Assembly (NCBI GenBank): GCA_050739575.1 | Contig: JBOIBN010000001.1 | Coordinates: 1-64,000, forward strand | Reading direction: 5' to 3' | Length of the DNA stretch: 64,000 bases | From: JBOIBN01 sp050739575 | Lineage (GTDB): Bacteria > Pseudomonadota > Gammaproteobacteria > JAKDMP01 | Part shown: piece after piece, positions 46,152-56,593 of the stretch | Layout of the letters: each line of letters begins with the position of its first letter | Position numbering within the stretch: position 1 is the first letter of the stretch | The notes under the pieces: generated by a model | What the model was told of the DNA's origin: nothing | Databases searched by the model: none | Seen by the model: the letters and a program-made list of their open reading frames with translations, nothing else | Made by a program: the position numbers and the translations under genes

Positions 46152-47285
46152 ATGAATACCCTAAAATCCATCGGCTGCGCGATACTCAAAATTTTCGGGC
46201 ATCCGTGTACGCAACCGCCGATGCCTTCCGCATTGCCGCGCCAACGCGGCGTCGTTTGCGTGTTCGGCGGCGCCGGCGGTGTCCAGCCGGGGATGCTGCA
46301 AACGCTGCGCGATACGTTCGGGCCGAACTGCAACAGCGTGCGGCTGTATCTTCACCTAAAGAATGTCGCCGCTGCCGCCAAGATCACGCTCGCCGGAGCC
46401 GAGCAGCTCGCTTATGCCTGGGCGGACGCAATGCTCGACGAGGCTTCGAAGCTCGGCATGAATTGCTGGATTCACCGCCGCTACTTCTACATGCCGGACG
46501 GCACGCTGATTGATCGCACGAGTCCGGACTTCTGGAACAATGTGAACGGCCAATTCGACCAGGCGCTCTCGCAGGTCACGGCAATGGCCACGCACTTCCA
46601 CGCCCACGGTGCGGAACTGGCGGGCTACGACATCATCAGCGAGCCCGTCGCGATCGTGAACGGCGTGGACCAAGTGCCGCCGGGCTATCTCGCGCGCCAG
46701 ATCCAGATCCTCGACGCGCTCGACAGCGGCGATGCCGCGCTCACGTCGAAGAACGGCACGCGCTACGCGATCGCCAAATTCGCCCCGTGGGCCGGTGCGG
46801 TCGGCTATGCTGGCCAGCAGCCTGTTCCCGGCTTCCCGCGTCTCGTTTACGGCGTCCACTTCTACCAACCCAGGCCGTCCGTCTATGCGGGCGTCGAGAA
46901 ACCCTACGGCTTCCCCGGTCCCGGCTGGCCGTGCACGATTGGCACGACGGCATGGAATGCGGCCGAGTTGCAGAAGGTGTTGCAGCCGGCTCTCGACTTC
47001 GGGTCCACCTACGGCGTGCGCATGAGTCTGAGCGAGTTCAGCTACGCCCGCTGGAGCGCCGGCGGCGAGCAGTGGCTGAGCGACCTCATCGGCATCGTCG
47101 AAGCCGCCGGCTGGGACTGGAACTATTTCATGGTCGGCGCCGCGCCTGGCGTGGTCGCTCAATGCTGGGCGGCCGAATACGATGCCTCCTTCACCCCGGC
47201 CGCCTTCGGCCTTCCGGGCGAAGTCGGCATCGGCGCATCGCCGCGCGGCAAAGCCCTAGCCAGCATTTTCCAGGCCATCAAGTAA
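46152..47285 (+). CDS. GH5-like glycoside hydrolase, last long prophage gene
   Basis: 377 residues from ATG 46152. A TIM-barrel hydrolase pattern: E164 in YDIISEPV (the acid/base position, where GH5 usually has NEP), YGVHFYQP (the His/Tyr strand) and E295 in MSLSEFSYARW (nucleophile position). No signal peptide of normal type. Placed at the end of the tail-fibre region, it may be a virion depolymerase or a host-altering cargo enzyme. Cellulase/mannanase specificity cannot be told. Confidence 0.65.
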   Translation: MNTLKSIGCAILKIFGHPCTQPPMPSALPRQRGVVCVFGGAGGVQPGMLQTLRDTFGPNCNSVRLYLHLKNVAAAAKITLAGAEQLAYAWADAMLDEASKLGMNCWIHRRYFYMPDGTLIDRTSPDFWNNVNGQFDQALSQVTAMATHFHAHGAELAGYDIISEPVAIVNGVDQVPPGYLARQIQILDALDSGDAALTSKNGTRYAIAKFAPWAGAVGYAGQQPVPGFPRLVYGVHFYQPRPSVYAGVEKPYGFPGPGWPCTIGTTAWNAAELQKVLQPALDFGSTYGVRMSLSEFSYARWSAGGEQWLSDLIGIVEAAGWDWNYFMVGAAPGVVAQCWAAEYDASFTPAAFGLPGEVGIGASPRGKALASIFQAIK

Positions 47286-47332
47286 GGAGAGCGGCCGAAC
47301 GTTGTTTGCGCAACGTCTTCGCCGGCCTGGCG

Positions 47333-47446
47333 ATGGAAAGTATCCCGATCCGGTACACGGTGGGCGGCGGCGCCGGCGTCGAACGCCAGGAACTGATCAT
47401 CCGTTCGCGCCCCGACGGCTGGACCGGTCAGGGGCGCCTTTTATGA
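47333..47446 (+). CDS. Possible small protein at the prophage right end
   Basis: 37 codons (MESIPIRYTVGGGAGVERQE...) following the glycosidase; a TTG at 47306 in the same frame would add nine residues. Codon bias resembles the neighbours, but no ribosome site is convincing. The rest of 47286-47548 is non-coding end sequence. Confidence 0.3.
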   Translation: MESIPIRYTVGGGAGVERQELIIRSRPDGWTGQGRLL

Positions 47447-47501
47447 CCCTTTACAGGCCTATAATTCGTCGTTCAGGGGTCGCCGCCTGCCGTGAAATTT
47501 C

Positions 47502-47548
47502 TTCGCAAACCAAGTGATCCAGATTCGCAAACCAAGTGAACGCTTACA
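47502..47548. promoter_or_regulatory. Right-end MuA-site-like repeats R1 and R2
   Basis: TTCGCAAACCAAGTGA occurs at 47502-47517 and 47524-47539, spaced 22 bases as Mu R2 and R1 are, and is the inverse of the left-end TCACTTGGTTTGTGAA with one difference. The outermost bases read (inverted) TGTAAGCGTTCACTTGG, much like the Mu end TGTATTGATTCACTTG, placing the right end at 47548. Confidence 0.7.
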
Positions 47549-47557
47549 CCTCCGATT
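47549..47557. repeat. Right copy of the 9-bp direct repeat flanking the prophage
   Basis: CCTCCGATT, identical to 25794-25802. It is followed by TATTCA and GAGGTTCC, which pair with GGAACCTC left of the prophage. Confidence 0.6.
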
Positions 47558-47632
47558 TATTCAGAGGTTCCGTGTGGTGCATGGACGCACCACCGTGAAT
47601 CGAACGCGTAAGTGCTTGATTCGGCGTAAGAC

Positions 47633-47655
47633 GAGTCCGGGCATGTGCCGGACTC
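47633..47655 (+). other. Stem-loop in the leader of liuB
   Basis: A perfect 8-base stem GAGTCCGG/CCGGACTC with a 7-base loop, 110 bases before liuB. No T-run follows; it could be an old terminator or a leader structure. The promoter for liuB-ddl should lie between here and 47764, but no clear boxes are seen. Confidence 0.45.
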
Positions 47656-47764
47656 ATCGCCTCTGAGCAATTCACGGATGAATTGATCAGAGTTTCCTAA
47701 GACTGCTGCGGCGGATAATCGTGGCGCTACCCGCCATAATAGGCAGCGCACAGAGGAGGCCGTC

Positions 47765-49375
47765 ATGCCGACCCTTAAGTCCACGATAGACCGCAGCGGC
47801 AAAGACTTCGCCGCCAACCGTCGGAAAATGGAAGCGCTGGCCGGGGATCTGCGCGAGACGCTCGCCAAAACGGCACTCGGCGGCAGTGAGCGCGCGCGCA
47901 AAAAGCATACCGACCGCGGCAAACTTCTGCCGCGTGACCGCATCGAGGCGCTGCTCGATCCCGGCTCGCCCTTCCTCGAACTCTCCCCGCTCGCCGCGCA
48001 CGGCATGTACGAAGATGCGGCGCCGGCCGCCGGGCTCGTTGCCGGAATCGGTCGCGTTCATGGACGCGAGGTGATGGTGGTGGCAAACGATGCCACCGTG
48101 AAGGGCGGTACTTATTACCCGATTACGGTGAAGAAGCATTTACGCGCACAGGAAGTGGCGCTTGAAAACCGCCTCCCCTGCATTTATCTCGTGGATTCCG
48201 GCGGCGCCTTCCTGCCGCTGCAGGACGAGGTGTTTCCGGACAAGGAACATTTCGGCCGCATCTTCTACAATCAGGCGCGTCTCTCGCGCGAGCGCATTCC
48301 GCAGATCGCAGTGGTCATGGGTTCCTGCACCGCCGGCGGTGCCTACGTACCGGCGATGTGCGACGAGGCCATCATCGTGCGCAATCAGGGCACGATCTTT
48401 CTCGGTGGCCCGCCGCTGGTGAAGGCGGCGACCGGCGAAGTGGTGGACGCGGAGACACTCGGCGGCGGCGACGTGCACAGCAAGATTTCCGGCGTCACCG
48501 ACTATCTGGCAGAGAACGATGCGCACGCCTTGCAGATCGCACGCGACATCGTCGCGCATCTCAATTACCAACGCCCGTCCTGGCTCGCCAAGAACGAACC
48601 GATGGAACCACGCTACGCGGCGGACGAACTCTACGGCATCGTGCCGCAGGAAACGCGCTTCCCCTACGACGCACACGAAATCATCGCGCGCCTCACGGAC
48701 GGCTCCGAGTTTCAAGAGTTCAAGGCCAACTACGGCAAGACGCTCGTCACCGGTTTCGCGCACCTGTATGGCTACCCGGTCGGCATCGTCGCCAACAACG
48801 GCATCCTGTTTTCAGAATCCGCCCTCAAGGGCGCGCACTTCATCGAACTGTGCGAACAGCGGCGCATTCCTCTCGTGTTTCTGCAGAACATCACCGGCTT
48901 CATGGTCGGGCAGAAATACGAAGCCGGCGGCATCGCCAAGGACGGCGCGAAGATGGTCACGGCCGTCGCCTGCGCGACGGTGCCGAAGTTCACCGTCATC
49001 ATAGGCGGCAGCTTCGGCGCCGGTAACTACGCCATGTGCGGTCGTGCCTACGGCGCGCGTTTCCTGTGGATGTGGCCCAACGCGCGCATCAGCGTGATGG
49101 GCGGCGAACAGGCCTCTTCGGTGCTCGCCACAATCAAGCGCGATGGCATCGAAGCCAAAGGCGGCAAATGGAGCGGCAAGGAAGAAGAGGAATTCAAAAC
49201 GCCCCTACGCGAACAGTACGAAACCCAGGGCCATCCTTACTACGCCTCGGCACGCCTGTGGGACGACGGCATCATTGATCCCGTCGACACTCGCCGTGTA
49301 CTTGGCCTCGCCCTCGCCGTTGCCGAAAACGCGCCGCTCGAACCCGGCAGTCGTTACGGCGTCTTCCGCATGTGA
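47765..49375 (+). CDS. liuB: Methylcrotonyl-CoA carboxylase, carboxyltransferase subunit
   Basis: 536 residues with AGAGGAGG just before ATG. Two crotonase-like carboxyltransferase halves: [18 protein letters not shown] and [14 protein letters not shown] in the first, [20 protein letters not shown] and [20 protein letters not shown] in the second. Carboxylates 3-methylcrotonyl-CoA with LiuD. First liu gene after the prophage, so it probably depends on a local promoter. Confidence 0.9.
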   Translation: MPTLKSTIDRSGKDFAANRRKMEALAGDLRETLAKTALGGSERARKKHTDRGKLLPRDRIEALLDPGSPFLELSPLAAHGMYEDAAPAAGLVAGIGRVHGREVMVVANDATVKGGTYYPITVKKHLRAQEVALENRLPCIYLVDSGGAFLPLQDEVFPDKEHFGRIFYNQARLSRERIPQIAVVMGSCTAGGAYVPAMCDEAIIVRNQGTIFLGGPPLVKAATGEVVDAETLGGGDVHSKISGVTDYLAENDAHALQIARDIVAHLNYQRPSWLAKNEPMEPRYAADELYGIVPQETRFPYDAHEIIARLTDGSEFQEFKANYGKTLVTGFAHLYGYPVGIVANNGILFSESALKGAHFIELCEQRRIPLVFLQNITGFMVGQKYEAGGIAKDGAKMVTAVACATVPKFTVIIGGSFGAGNYAMCGRAYGARFLWMWPNARISVMGGEQASSVLATIKRDGIEAKGGKWSGKEEEEFKTPLREQYETQGHPYYASARLWDDGIIDPVDTRRVLGLALAVAENAPLEPGSRYGVFRM

Positions 49376-49454
49376 ATAAACCGTCTTTACATTCCGGCTC
49401 CGTTATTCCGGCGAAAAGCGGGATGACGAAATTTAGCCATGAACAGAAACAATC

Positions 49455-50251
49455 ATGACTGACAATGTATTGCTCGACACCGATGCAAGCGGAGTGGCGA
49501 CGCTGACGCTCAACCGGGCCGACAAACACAATGCTTTCGACGACACAATTATTGCGGAGCTGACGCAAAAACTAAAGCAATTGAATGGCGATAAAGCAGT
49601 ACGCGTCGTCGTGCTCACTGGTGCGGGGAAATCCTTTTCGGCGGGTGCGGATCTCAACTGGATGCGCTCTATGGCGGGCTACGGCGAGAAGGAAAATCTC
49701 GAAGACGCGCGCGCGCTTGCCGAACTCATGGCCGTACTCGATCGTCTTGACAAGCCCACGATTGCACGCGTCAACGGCGCCGTGTTCGGCGGCGGCGTGG
49801 GACTCGTTGCCTGCTGCGACATCGCCGTCGGTACGCCGCGCGCGAAGATGGCGCTCACCGAAGTCAAACTCGGCCTTGCACCTGCGGTGATCGCGCCCTA
49901 TGTCGTGCGTGTCATCGGAGCACGCCAGGCGCGGCGTTGGTTCCAGACCGCGGAAATCATGGAAGCTGATGCGGCGCAGGCCATCGGCCTGCTCCACGAA
50001 GTCGTCGCCGAAGATCAACTGGATGCGCGCGTCGCGACATTCGTCGACTCGCTGCTTGCCGCCGGTCCTCAGGCGCTTGCCGCGTCCAAGCAGCTGGTGG
50101 CAATGACGAGCGAAGCGAACAAATCCGCCCTCGATACCCTGAAGCGCCAAACCGTAGAGTTGATCGCCCGACTGCGCGTTTCCGAGGAAGGCCAGGAGGG
50201 CCTCGCCGCCTTCCTGGAGAAGCGTAAACCCGATTGGATGGGAAGCGAGTA

Positions 50252-50252
<1 letters not shown>
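49455..50252 (+). CDS. liuC: Methylglutaconyl-CoA hydratase-type enoyl-CoA hydratase
   Basis: 265 residues, crotonase fold: AGKSFSAGADLNWMRSM oxyanion loop and RVNGAVFGGGVGLVACCDIA. Hydrates 3-methylglutaconyl-CoA to HMG-CoA. Position between liuB and liuD supports the specific role. The upstream 79-base gap holds a short TTCCGGCGAAAAGCGGGATG repeat-like sequence. Its stop overlaps the liuD start (TAGTG). Confidence 0.87.
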
Positions 50253-52218
<1,966 letters not shown>

Positions 52219-52222
<4 letters not shown>

Positions 52223-53154
52223 ACAACCTTCCGAAATCGGTCAAGATCGTCGAGGTTGGTCCGCGCGACGGGCTGCAGAACGAGAAGCAAATCGTTCCCG
52301 CGGCGGTGAAAATCGAATTCATAAACCGCTTGTCGCAATCGGGTCTGAAGGCCATGGAAGCGACGAGTTTCGTAAGCCCGGAGTGGATTCCGCAGCTTGC
52401 CGACGCGGCTGAAGTCTTTCAAAGCATCGAAAAGCACGCCGGGGTCGCCTACGCGGTGCTGGTGCCAAACGAGAAAGGCATGCAGCGGGCGCTGGATGCT
52501 GGTGCGAAGGAGGTTTCGATCTTCACCGCCGCATCGGAAAGCTTCAACCGAAAGAACATCAACGCTTCCATTGCCGAATCCATCGAACGGTTCAAACCGG
52601 TAATGGCTCTCGCTGCAAAACACGGCATCCGCGTGCGCGGCTACGTCTCCACTGCCATTGGCTGTCCCTATGAAGGTCCGATCACACCGCAAGCGGTGGC
52701 CCGCGTCGCTAGAGAACTCGCCGCGCTCGGCTGCTACGAAATTTCGCTCGGCGATACCATAGGCGTCGGCACACCCGTGAAGGCGCAACAGATGCTCGCC
52801 GCCGCCGCCGCCGAAGTGCCGATGGAAAAACTAGCCGTACATTTCCATGACACCTACGGTCAGGCGCTCGCCAACATCTTCGCTTGTCTGCAAATGGGTG
52901 TGAGCGTGGTGGATTCTTCCGTCTCCGGACTCGGCGGCTGTCCTTATGCGAAGGGTGCCACCGGCAACGTGGCCACCGAGGATGTGCTCTATCTGCTCAC
53001 CGGCATGGGCATCGCAACCGGTGTGGACATGGGCAAGCTGCTCGATGCGGCAACATTCATCAACACCCAGCTTCAGCGCGCCCCGGCCAGCAAGCTCGGC
53101 CGCGTGCCCGCCGAAAGCCGGTGCGATCCCGGCACTCTGGAAATCCCCCGATGA
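52219..53154 (+). CDS. liuE: Hydroxymethylglutaryl-CoA lyase
   Basis: 311 residues from GTG overlapping liuD by four bases. TIM barrel of the DRE-TIM family: [13 protein letters not shown] (R and D), [12 protein letters not shown] metal-binding histidines and [19 protein letters not shown] (catalytic Cys). Cleaves HMG-CoA to acetoacetate and acetyl-CoA, ending the leucine route. Its stop overlaps the ddl start. Confidence 0.92.
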
Positions 53155-54248
53155 ACAAAAAAATAAGAATCGGGATTCTTTTCGGCGGGAAATCCGCGGA
53201 GCACGAGATTTCACTGCTCTCCGCCAAAAACATTATTGACGCTCTCGACAAAGACAAATACGAGCCGGTGCTCATAGGCATAGACAAAAACGGCCGCTGG
53301 CTCATGAACGAATCTTCGCGGTTCCTGCTCAACAGCAGCAATCCGAAACTCATCGCGCTTAACAAGACCGGCAGCGAAGGCGTCGCGCTCGCACCCCAGA
53401 GCGGAGGCCAGCTTACCAGTCTCGACAGCGGCCAACTGGACAAAGCCGTGGACATGGTGTTCCCCATCCTGCACGGCCCCTTCGGCGAGGACGGCACCGT
53501 CCAGGGGTTGCTGAAACTTGCCGGCGTGCCGTTCGTGGGCGCGAGTGTGCTCGGTTCCGCCGTCGGCATGGACAAGGATGTGATGAAGCGCCTGTTGCGC
53601 GACGCCGGCATTCCCACCCCGCGCTTTCTCAGCTTTATTCGAAGCCAGGCGCCGACATTCGAGGATGTAAAGCGCGAACTGGGTCTGCCGCTGTTCGTCA
53701 AGCCGGCCAATCTGGGTTCTTCCGTGGGCATCGGCAAGGCAAAAGACAAACCGGGATTTGAGCAGTCCGTCAGGGATGCCTTTCGTTACGATACAAAAAT
53801 CGTTATCGAAGAAGCCGTGCCGGGCCGTGAAATCGAATGTGCCGTGCTCGGCAACGACGAACCGATCGCCTCGGTGCCGGGTGAAATTATCCCGACTCAC
53901 GAGTTCTACGACTACGAGGCTAAATATATCGACGAGCAGGGCGCCCGTCTGGAAGCTCCGGCAAAACTGGATGCCGATACGATCAAGCGCGTACAGGAAC
54001 TCGCCATCCATACCTTCAAGACCCTCAACTGCGAAGGCATGGGGCGCGTGGATTTCTTCCTCAAGGCCGACGGCACCTTGCTGGTGAACGAGATCAACAC
54101 CATTCCCGGCTTCACCAGGATCAGCATGTACCCGCGGCTGTGGGCGCTTTCCGGCATTCCCTACTCCGAGCTTATTGACCGCTTGATTCGGCTGGGCGTG
54201 GAACGCTTCGAACACGAACAAAAATTGAGAACCTCAAATGACACCTGA
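53151..54248 (+). CDS. ddl: D-alanine--D-alanine ligase
   Basis: 365 residues: ATP-grasp ligase with [41 protein letters not shown] and [17 protein letters not shown] [16 protein letters not shown]. Length matches the DdlA type (about 364) rather than shorter DdlB (about 306). Makes D-Ala-D-Ala for peptidoglycan. It overlaps liuE by ATGA, so a cell-wall gene is co-translated with leucine catabolism, which is unusual; it is not in a mur/fts cluster. Confidence 0.92.
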   Translation: MNKKIRIGILFGGKSAEHEISLLSAKNIIDALDKDKYEPVLIGIDKNGRWLMNESSRFLLNSSNPKLIALNKTGSEGVALAPQSGGQLTSLDSGQLDKAVDMVFPILHGPFGEDGTVQGLLKLAGVPFVGASVLGSAVGMDKDVMKRLLRDAGIPTPRFLSFIRSQAPTFEDVKRELGLPLFVKPANLGSSVGIGKAKDKPGFEQSVRDAFRYDTKIVIEEAVPGREIECAVLGNDEPIASVPGEIIPTHEFYDYEAKYIDEQGARLEAPAKLDADTIKRVQELAIHTFKTLNCEGMGRVDFFLKADGTLLVNEINTIPGFTRISMYPRLWALSGIPYSELIDRLIRLGVERFEHEQKLRTSNDT

Positions 54249-54271
54249 CCGCGGCGTAAGGAGAACAATTC

Positions 54272-54430
54272 ATGGGCGCGCAAAGCTTGCCGTTACATCG
54301 TGTACTCTCCGGCACTTCCCCAACGAGGCGCTCGGGCGCCGAAGCACAAGCCGACTCAGACGCTTCCCCGTCGCGCAACGCCGGCTTTTTGCGGTTCGCT
54401 GAACCCCGCACCGAAGCCCCTCAAGCATAA
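54272..54430 (+). CDS. Short ORF coupled to opgH
   Basis: 52 codons (MGAQSLPLHRVLSGTSPTRR...) with AAGGAG 8 bases before the ATG, ending TAA overlapped by the opgH ATG (TAATG). opgH itself has no visible ribosome site, so this ORF may be a leader that couples translation, or the true opgH N-terminus split by a one-base frameshift. Confidence 0.45.
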   Translation: MGAQSLPLHRVLSGTSPTRRSGAEAQADSDASPSRNAGFLRFAEPRTEAPQA

Positions 54431-56589
54431 TGGTCGGGTTTCAAACCCGTTCCGCGCCCTCCATGCCAGAACTGCCGCCGGCCGGCCCGCCGCTTTGCCG
54501 CACACCGCTTGCGCCCTCGCCGCCCCCGCCCCGCAGCGGGGGGCGACGACCGTGGGAACGGGCACTCGCATGGCGGCGCGCAATGCTTTTCGTGCTCGTA
54601 GTCGTGCCCAGCGGCACCATGGCCTGGATATTTGCGAGCGCCCTGCCGCCGCCCCACGGGGACCCGCTGGATCTCGCCCTGACCGCTGCCTTCGGTTTGC
54701 TTTTTGCATGGATCGCGATCTGGTTCTGGACTGCGATTGCAGGATTTTTTCTCATCCTGCGTGGACGCGGCATGAACGCGGTATTACGGAGCGATATGTC
54801 GGAGCCGGAGCCGGACATCAGGGCTCGGGTTGCGGTGGTGATGCCGGTGTATCAGGAAGATCCGGCGCTGATCGCGGCGGGTATCGCGACTCTCTTTCAG
54901 GGCCTCGCGGCAAAACCGACGATCGAACGCTACGATTTTTTCATTCTGAGCGACAGCGCGGAGCCCGATCGCTGGATTGCCGAGGAGACGATGTGGGCCA
55001 GGCTCGTCGGCGAACTCGACGCTGGCGGGCGCATTTTTTACCGGCGTCGACGCAGCCGCACCAAGCGCAAGCCCGGAAACATTGCCGACTTCTGCCGCCG
55101 CTGGGGCCGCAATTACGCCTACATGATCATGCTCGACGCCGACAGCATTCTCGATGCCGATACGGCCGAACAACTAGTCGCACGCATGGACGCGAATCCG
55201 GCGGCGGGCATCATCCAGACCTTCCCCCAAGTGGTGAACCAGCAAACGCTTTACGGACGTCTACAGCAGTTTGCGGCGGCACTCTATGGGCGGATGTTCA
55301 CCGCGGGTCTGCACTTCTGGCAACTCGGGGCTGGAATGTACTGGGGACACAATGCGATCATCCGGGTGGACGCCTTTATGCGCCATTGCATTCTCCCGAG
55401 CATCCGCGGCGGTCCGCTAAGCGGAGACATTCTCAGTCATGATTTCGTGGAAGCGGCCCTCATGCGCCGCGCCGGTTATGATGTTTGGATCGCTTACGAT
55501 CTTTGCGGCAGCTACGAAGAAACGCCGCCGCGCTTCGCCGACGACGTCGTGCGCGATCGGCGTTGGGCTCGCGGCAACCTCCAGCATCTGCGCCTGCTGG
55601 GGCTGCGTGGTCTGCACGGAGCGCATCGGGCGATGTTCGTCGCCGGCGCCTTCAGCTACATTTCCTCCGGCATCTGGCTCGTCTTCCTGGGACTCGGCAC
55701 GGCAATCATGATTCAGCATGCCTTGACACCACCCAACTATTTCCCGCAGGCCTATTCCCCGTTTCCGCACTGGCCCGTGTGGCACCACGGAATACAGGTA
55801 GCCCTGATCGCAGCCGCGTTCGGTGTGCTGCTGTTGCCGAAGCTGCTCGGCTGGCTGCTGGCCGTCTCGCGGCGGCGCATTCGCGAACGGTTCGGAGGCA
55901 GCGTGAGGCTCACGCTCGGGATGTTGCTGGAACTGATCGTATCCGGCCTGTTCGCTCCCGCCCGCATGCTGCTTCACAGCTTCTTCGTCGTCGCCGCACT
56001 CGTCGGTGCGCGCGTGGAATGGGGCGGCCAGCAGCGCGGCCTGATCTCGGTCCACTGGCAAGCTGTGGCTCGCCGTCACGCACTCGGATTCGTGCTCGGC
56101 GTGGCATGGCTGACGCTTGCCCTTCAGGTCAGCCTCACTTTGTTTTTCTGGCTGTTGCCCGCGCTTGCCGGACTGTTTTTTACCCCTCTGCTCGAACTCC
56201 TGACCGGCAGTCATCGGCTCGGTCGGCGGCTGCGCTCCAAAGGATTGCTGGTAACCGGAGAAGAACTTGCACCGACGGCCGCCCTCCTCACGCGCCGGCG
56301 CATTTTGCGGCGTTATCTGATCTTGCCAACGCCGGGCTTTGCCGCCGTGTTCCAGGATCCAGAGATTCACGCGCTGCACGTCGGCCTGCTGCGTCCCCGT
56401 CGCCTGCCACGGGGGGCGGTCGGCCACGGCCGGCTGGCGAGTGCCTGGCGCCTCCTGCGCTACGGCACCGTGGCACTCGATAGCGGCGCGCGCCTGCGCC
56501 TATTGTATGATCGTAGGCTGCTCGAATTGCTTTATCGCCGACTTGCCACACGCCATCTTGCAACCGACGCCGGAATCGAAGAAACATAG
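54430..56589 (+). CDS. opgH: Glucans biosynthesis glucosyltransferase H
   Basis: 719 residues, GT2 family: about six to eight membrane helices around a cytoplasmic catalytic domain (VVMPVYQEDPALIAAG, DFFILSDSAEPDRW, LDADSILDADTAE for the DxD site, SHDFVEAALMRRAGYDVWIA, and the RRWARGN acceptor motif). Builds the beta-glucan backbone of osmoregulated periplasmic glucans from UDP-glucose. It is shorter at the N-terminus than E. coli MdoH (847). The usual order opgG-opgH is reversed here, with the OpgG-like gene following. Confidence 0.9.
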   Translation: MVGFQTRSAPSMPELPPAGPPLCRTPLAPSPPPPRSGGRRPWERALAWRRAMLFVLVVVPSGTMAWIFASALPPPHGDPLDLALTAAFGLLFAWIAIWFWTAIAGFFLILRGRGMNAVLRSDMSEPEPDIRARVAVVMPVYQEDPALIAAGIATLFQGLAAKPTIERYDFFILSDSAEPDRWIAEETMWARLVGELDAGGRIFYRRRRSRTKRKPGNIADFCRRWGRNYAYMIMLDADSILDADTAEQLVARMDANPAAGIIQTFPQVVNQQTLYGRLQQFAAALYGRMFTAGLHFWQLGAGMYWGHNAIIRVDAFMRHCILPSIRGGPLSGDILSHDFVEAALMRRAGYDVWIAYDLCGSYEETPPRFADDVVRDRRWARGNLQHLRLLGLRGLHGAHRAMFVAGAFSYISSGIWLVFLGLGTAIMIQHALTPPNYFPQAYSPFPHWPVWHHGIQVALIAAAFGVLLLPKLLGWLLAVSRRRIRERFGGSVRLTLGMLLELIVSGLFAPARMLLHSFFVVAALVGARVEWGGQQRGLISVHWQAVARRHALGFVLGVAWLTLALQVSLTLFFWLLPALAGLFFTPLLELLTGSHRLGRRLRSKGLLVTGEELAPTAALLTRRRILRRYLILPTPGFAAVFQDPEIHALHVGLLRPRRLPRGAVGHGRLASAWRLLRYGTVALDSGARLRLLYDRRLLELLYRRLATRHLATDAGIEET

Positions 56590-56593
56590 CGCG

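Larger units (their letters stand above)
25799..47548 (+). mobile_element. Mu-like transposable prophage, deleted (no head or lysis module)
   Basis: About 21.7 kb between the thiolase and liuB. It contains a repressor (minus strand), Ner, MuA, a MuB-fragment fusion, gp38 to gp48 tail genes, fibre genes and a terminal glycosidase. Mu is about 37 kb; recognisable Gam, Mor/C, lysis, terminase, portal, protease and capsid genes are missing. The right end (...TTACA, 47548) is defined by paired MuA-site-like repeats and the flanking direct repeat; the left end is 25799-25802 with a few bases of doubt. Confidence 0.85.

Noticed and set aside
47302..47517. 71-codon ORF at the prophage right end
   Set aside because: Arg-rich composition and overlap with end repeats; the alternative frame at 47333-47446 is a slightly better candidate.
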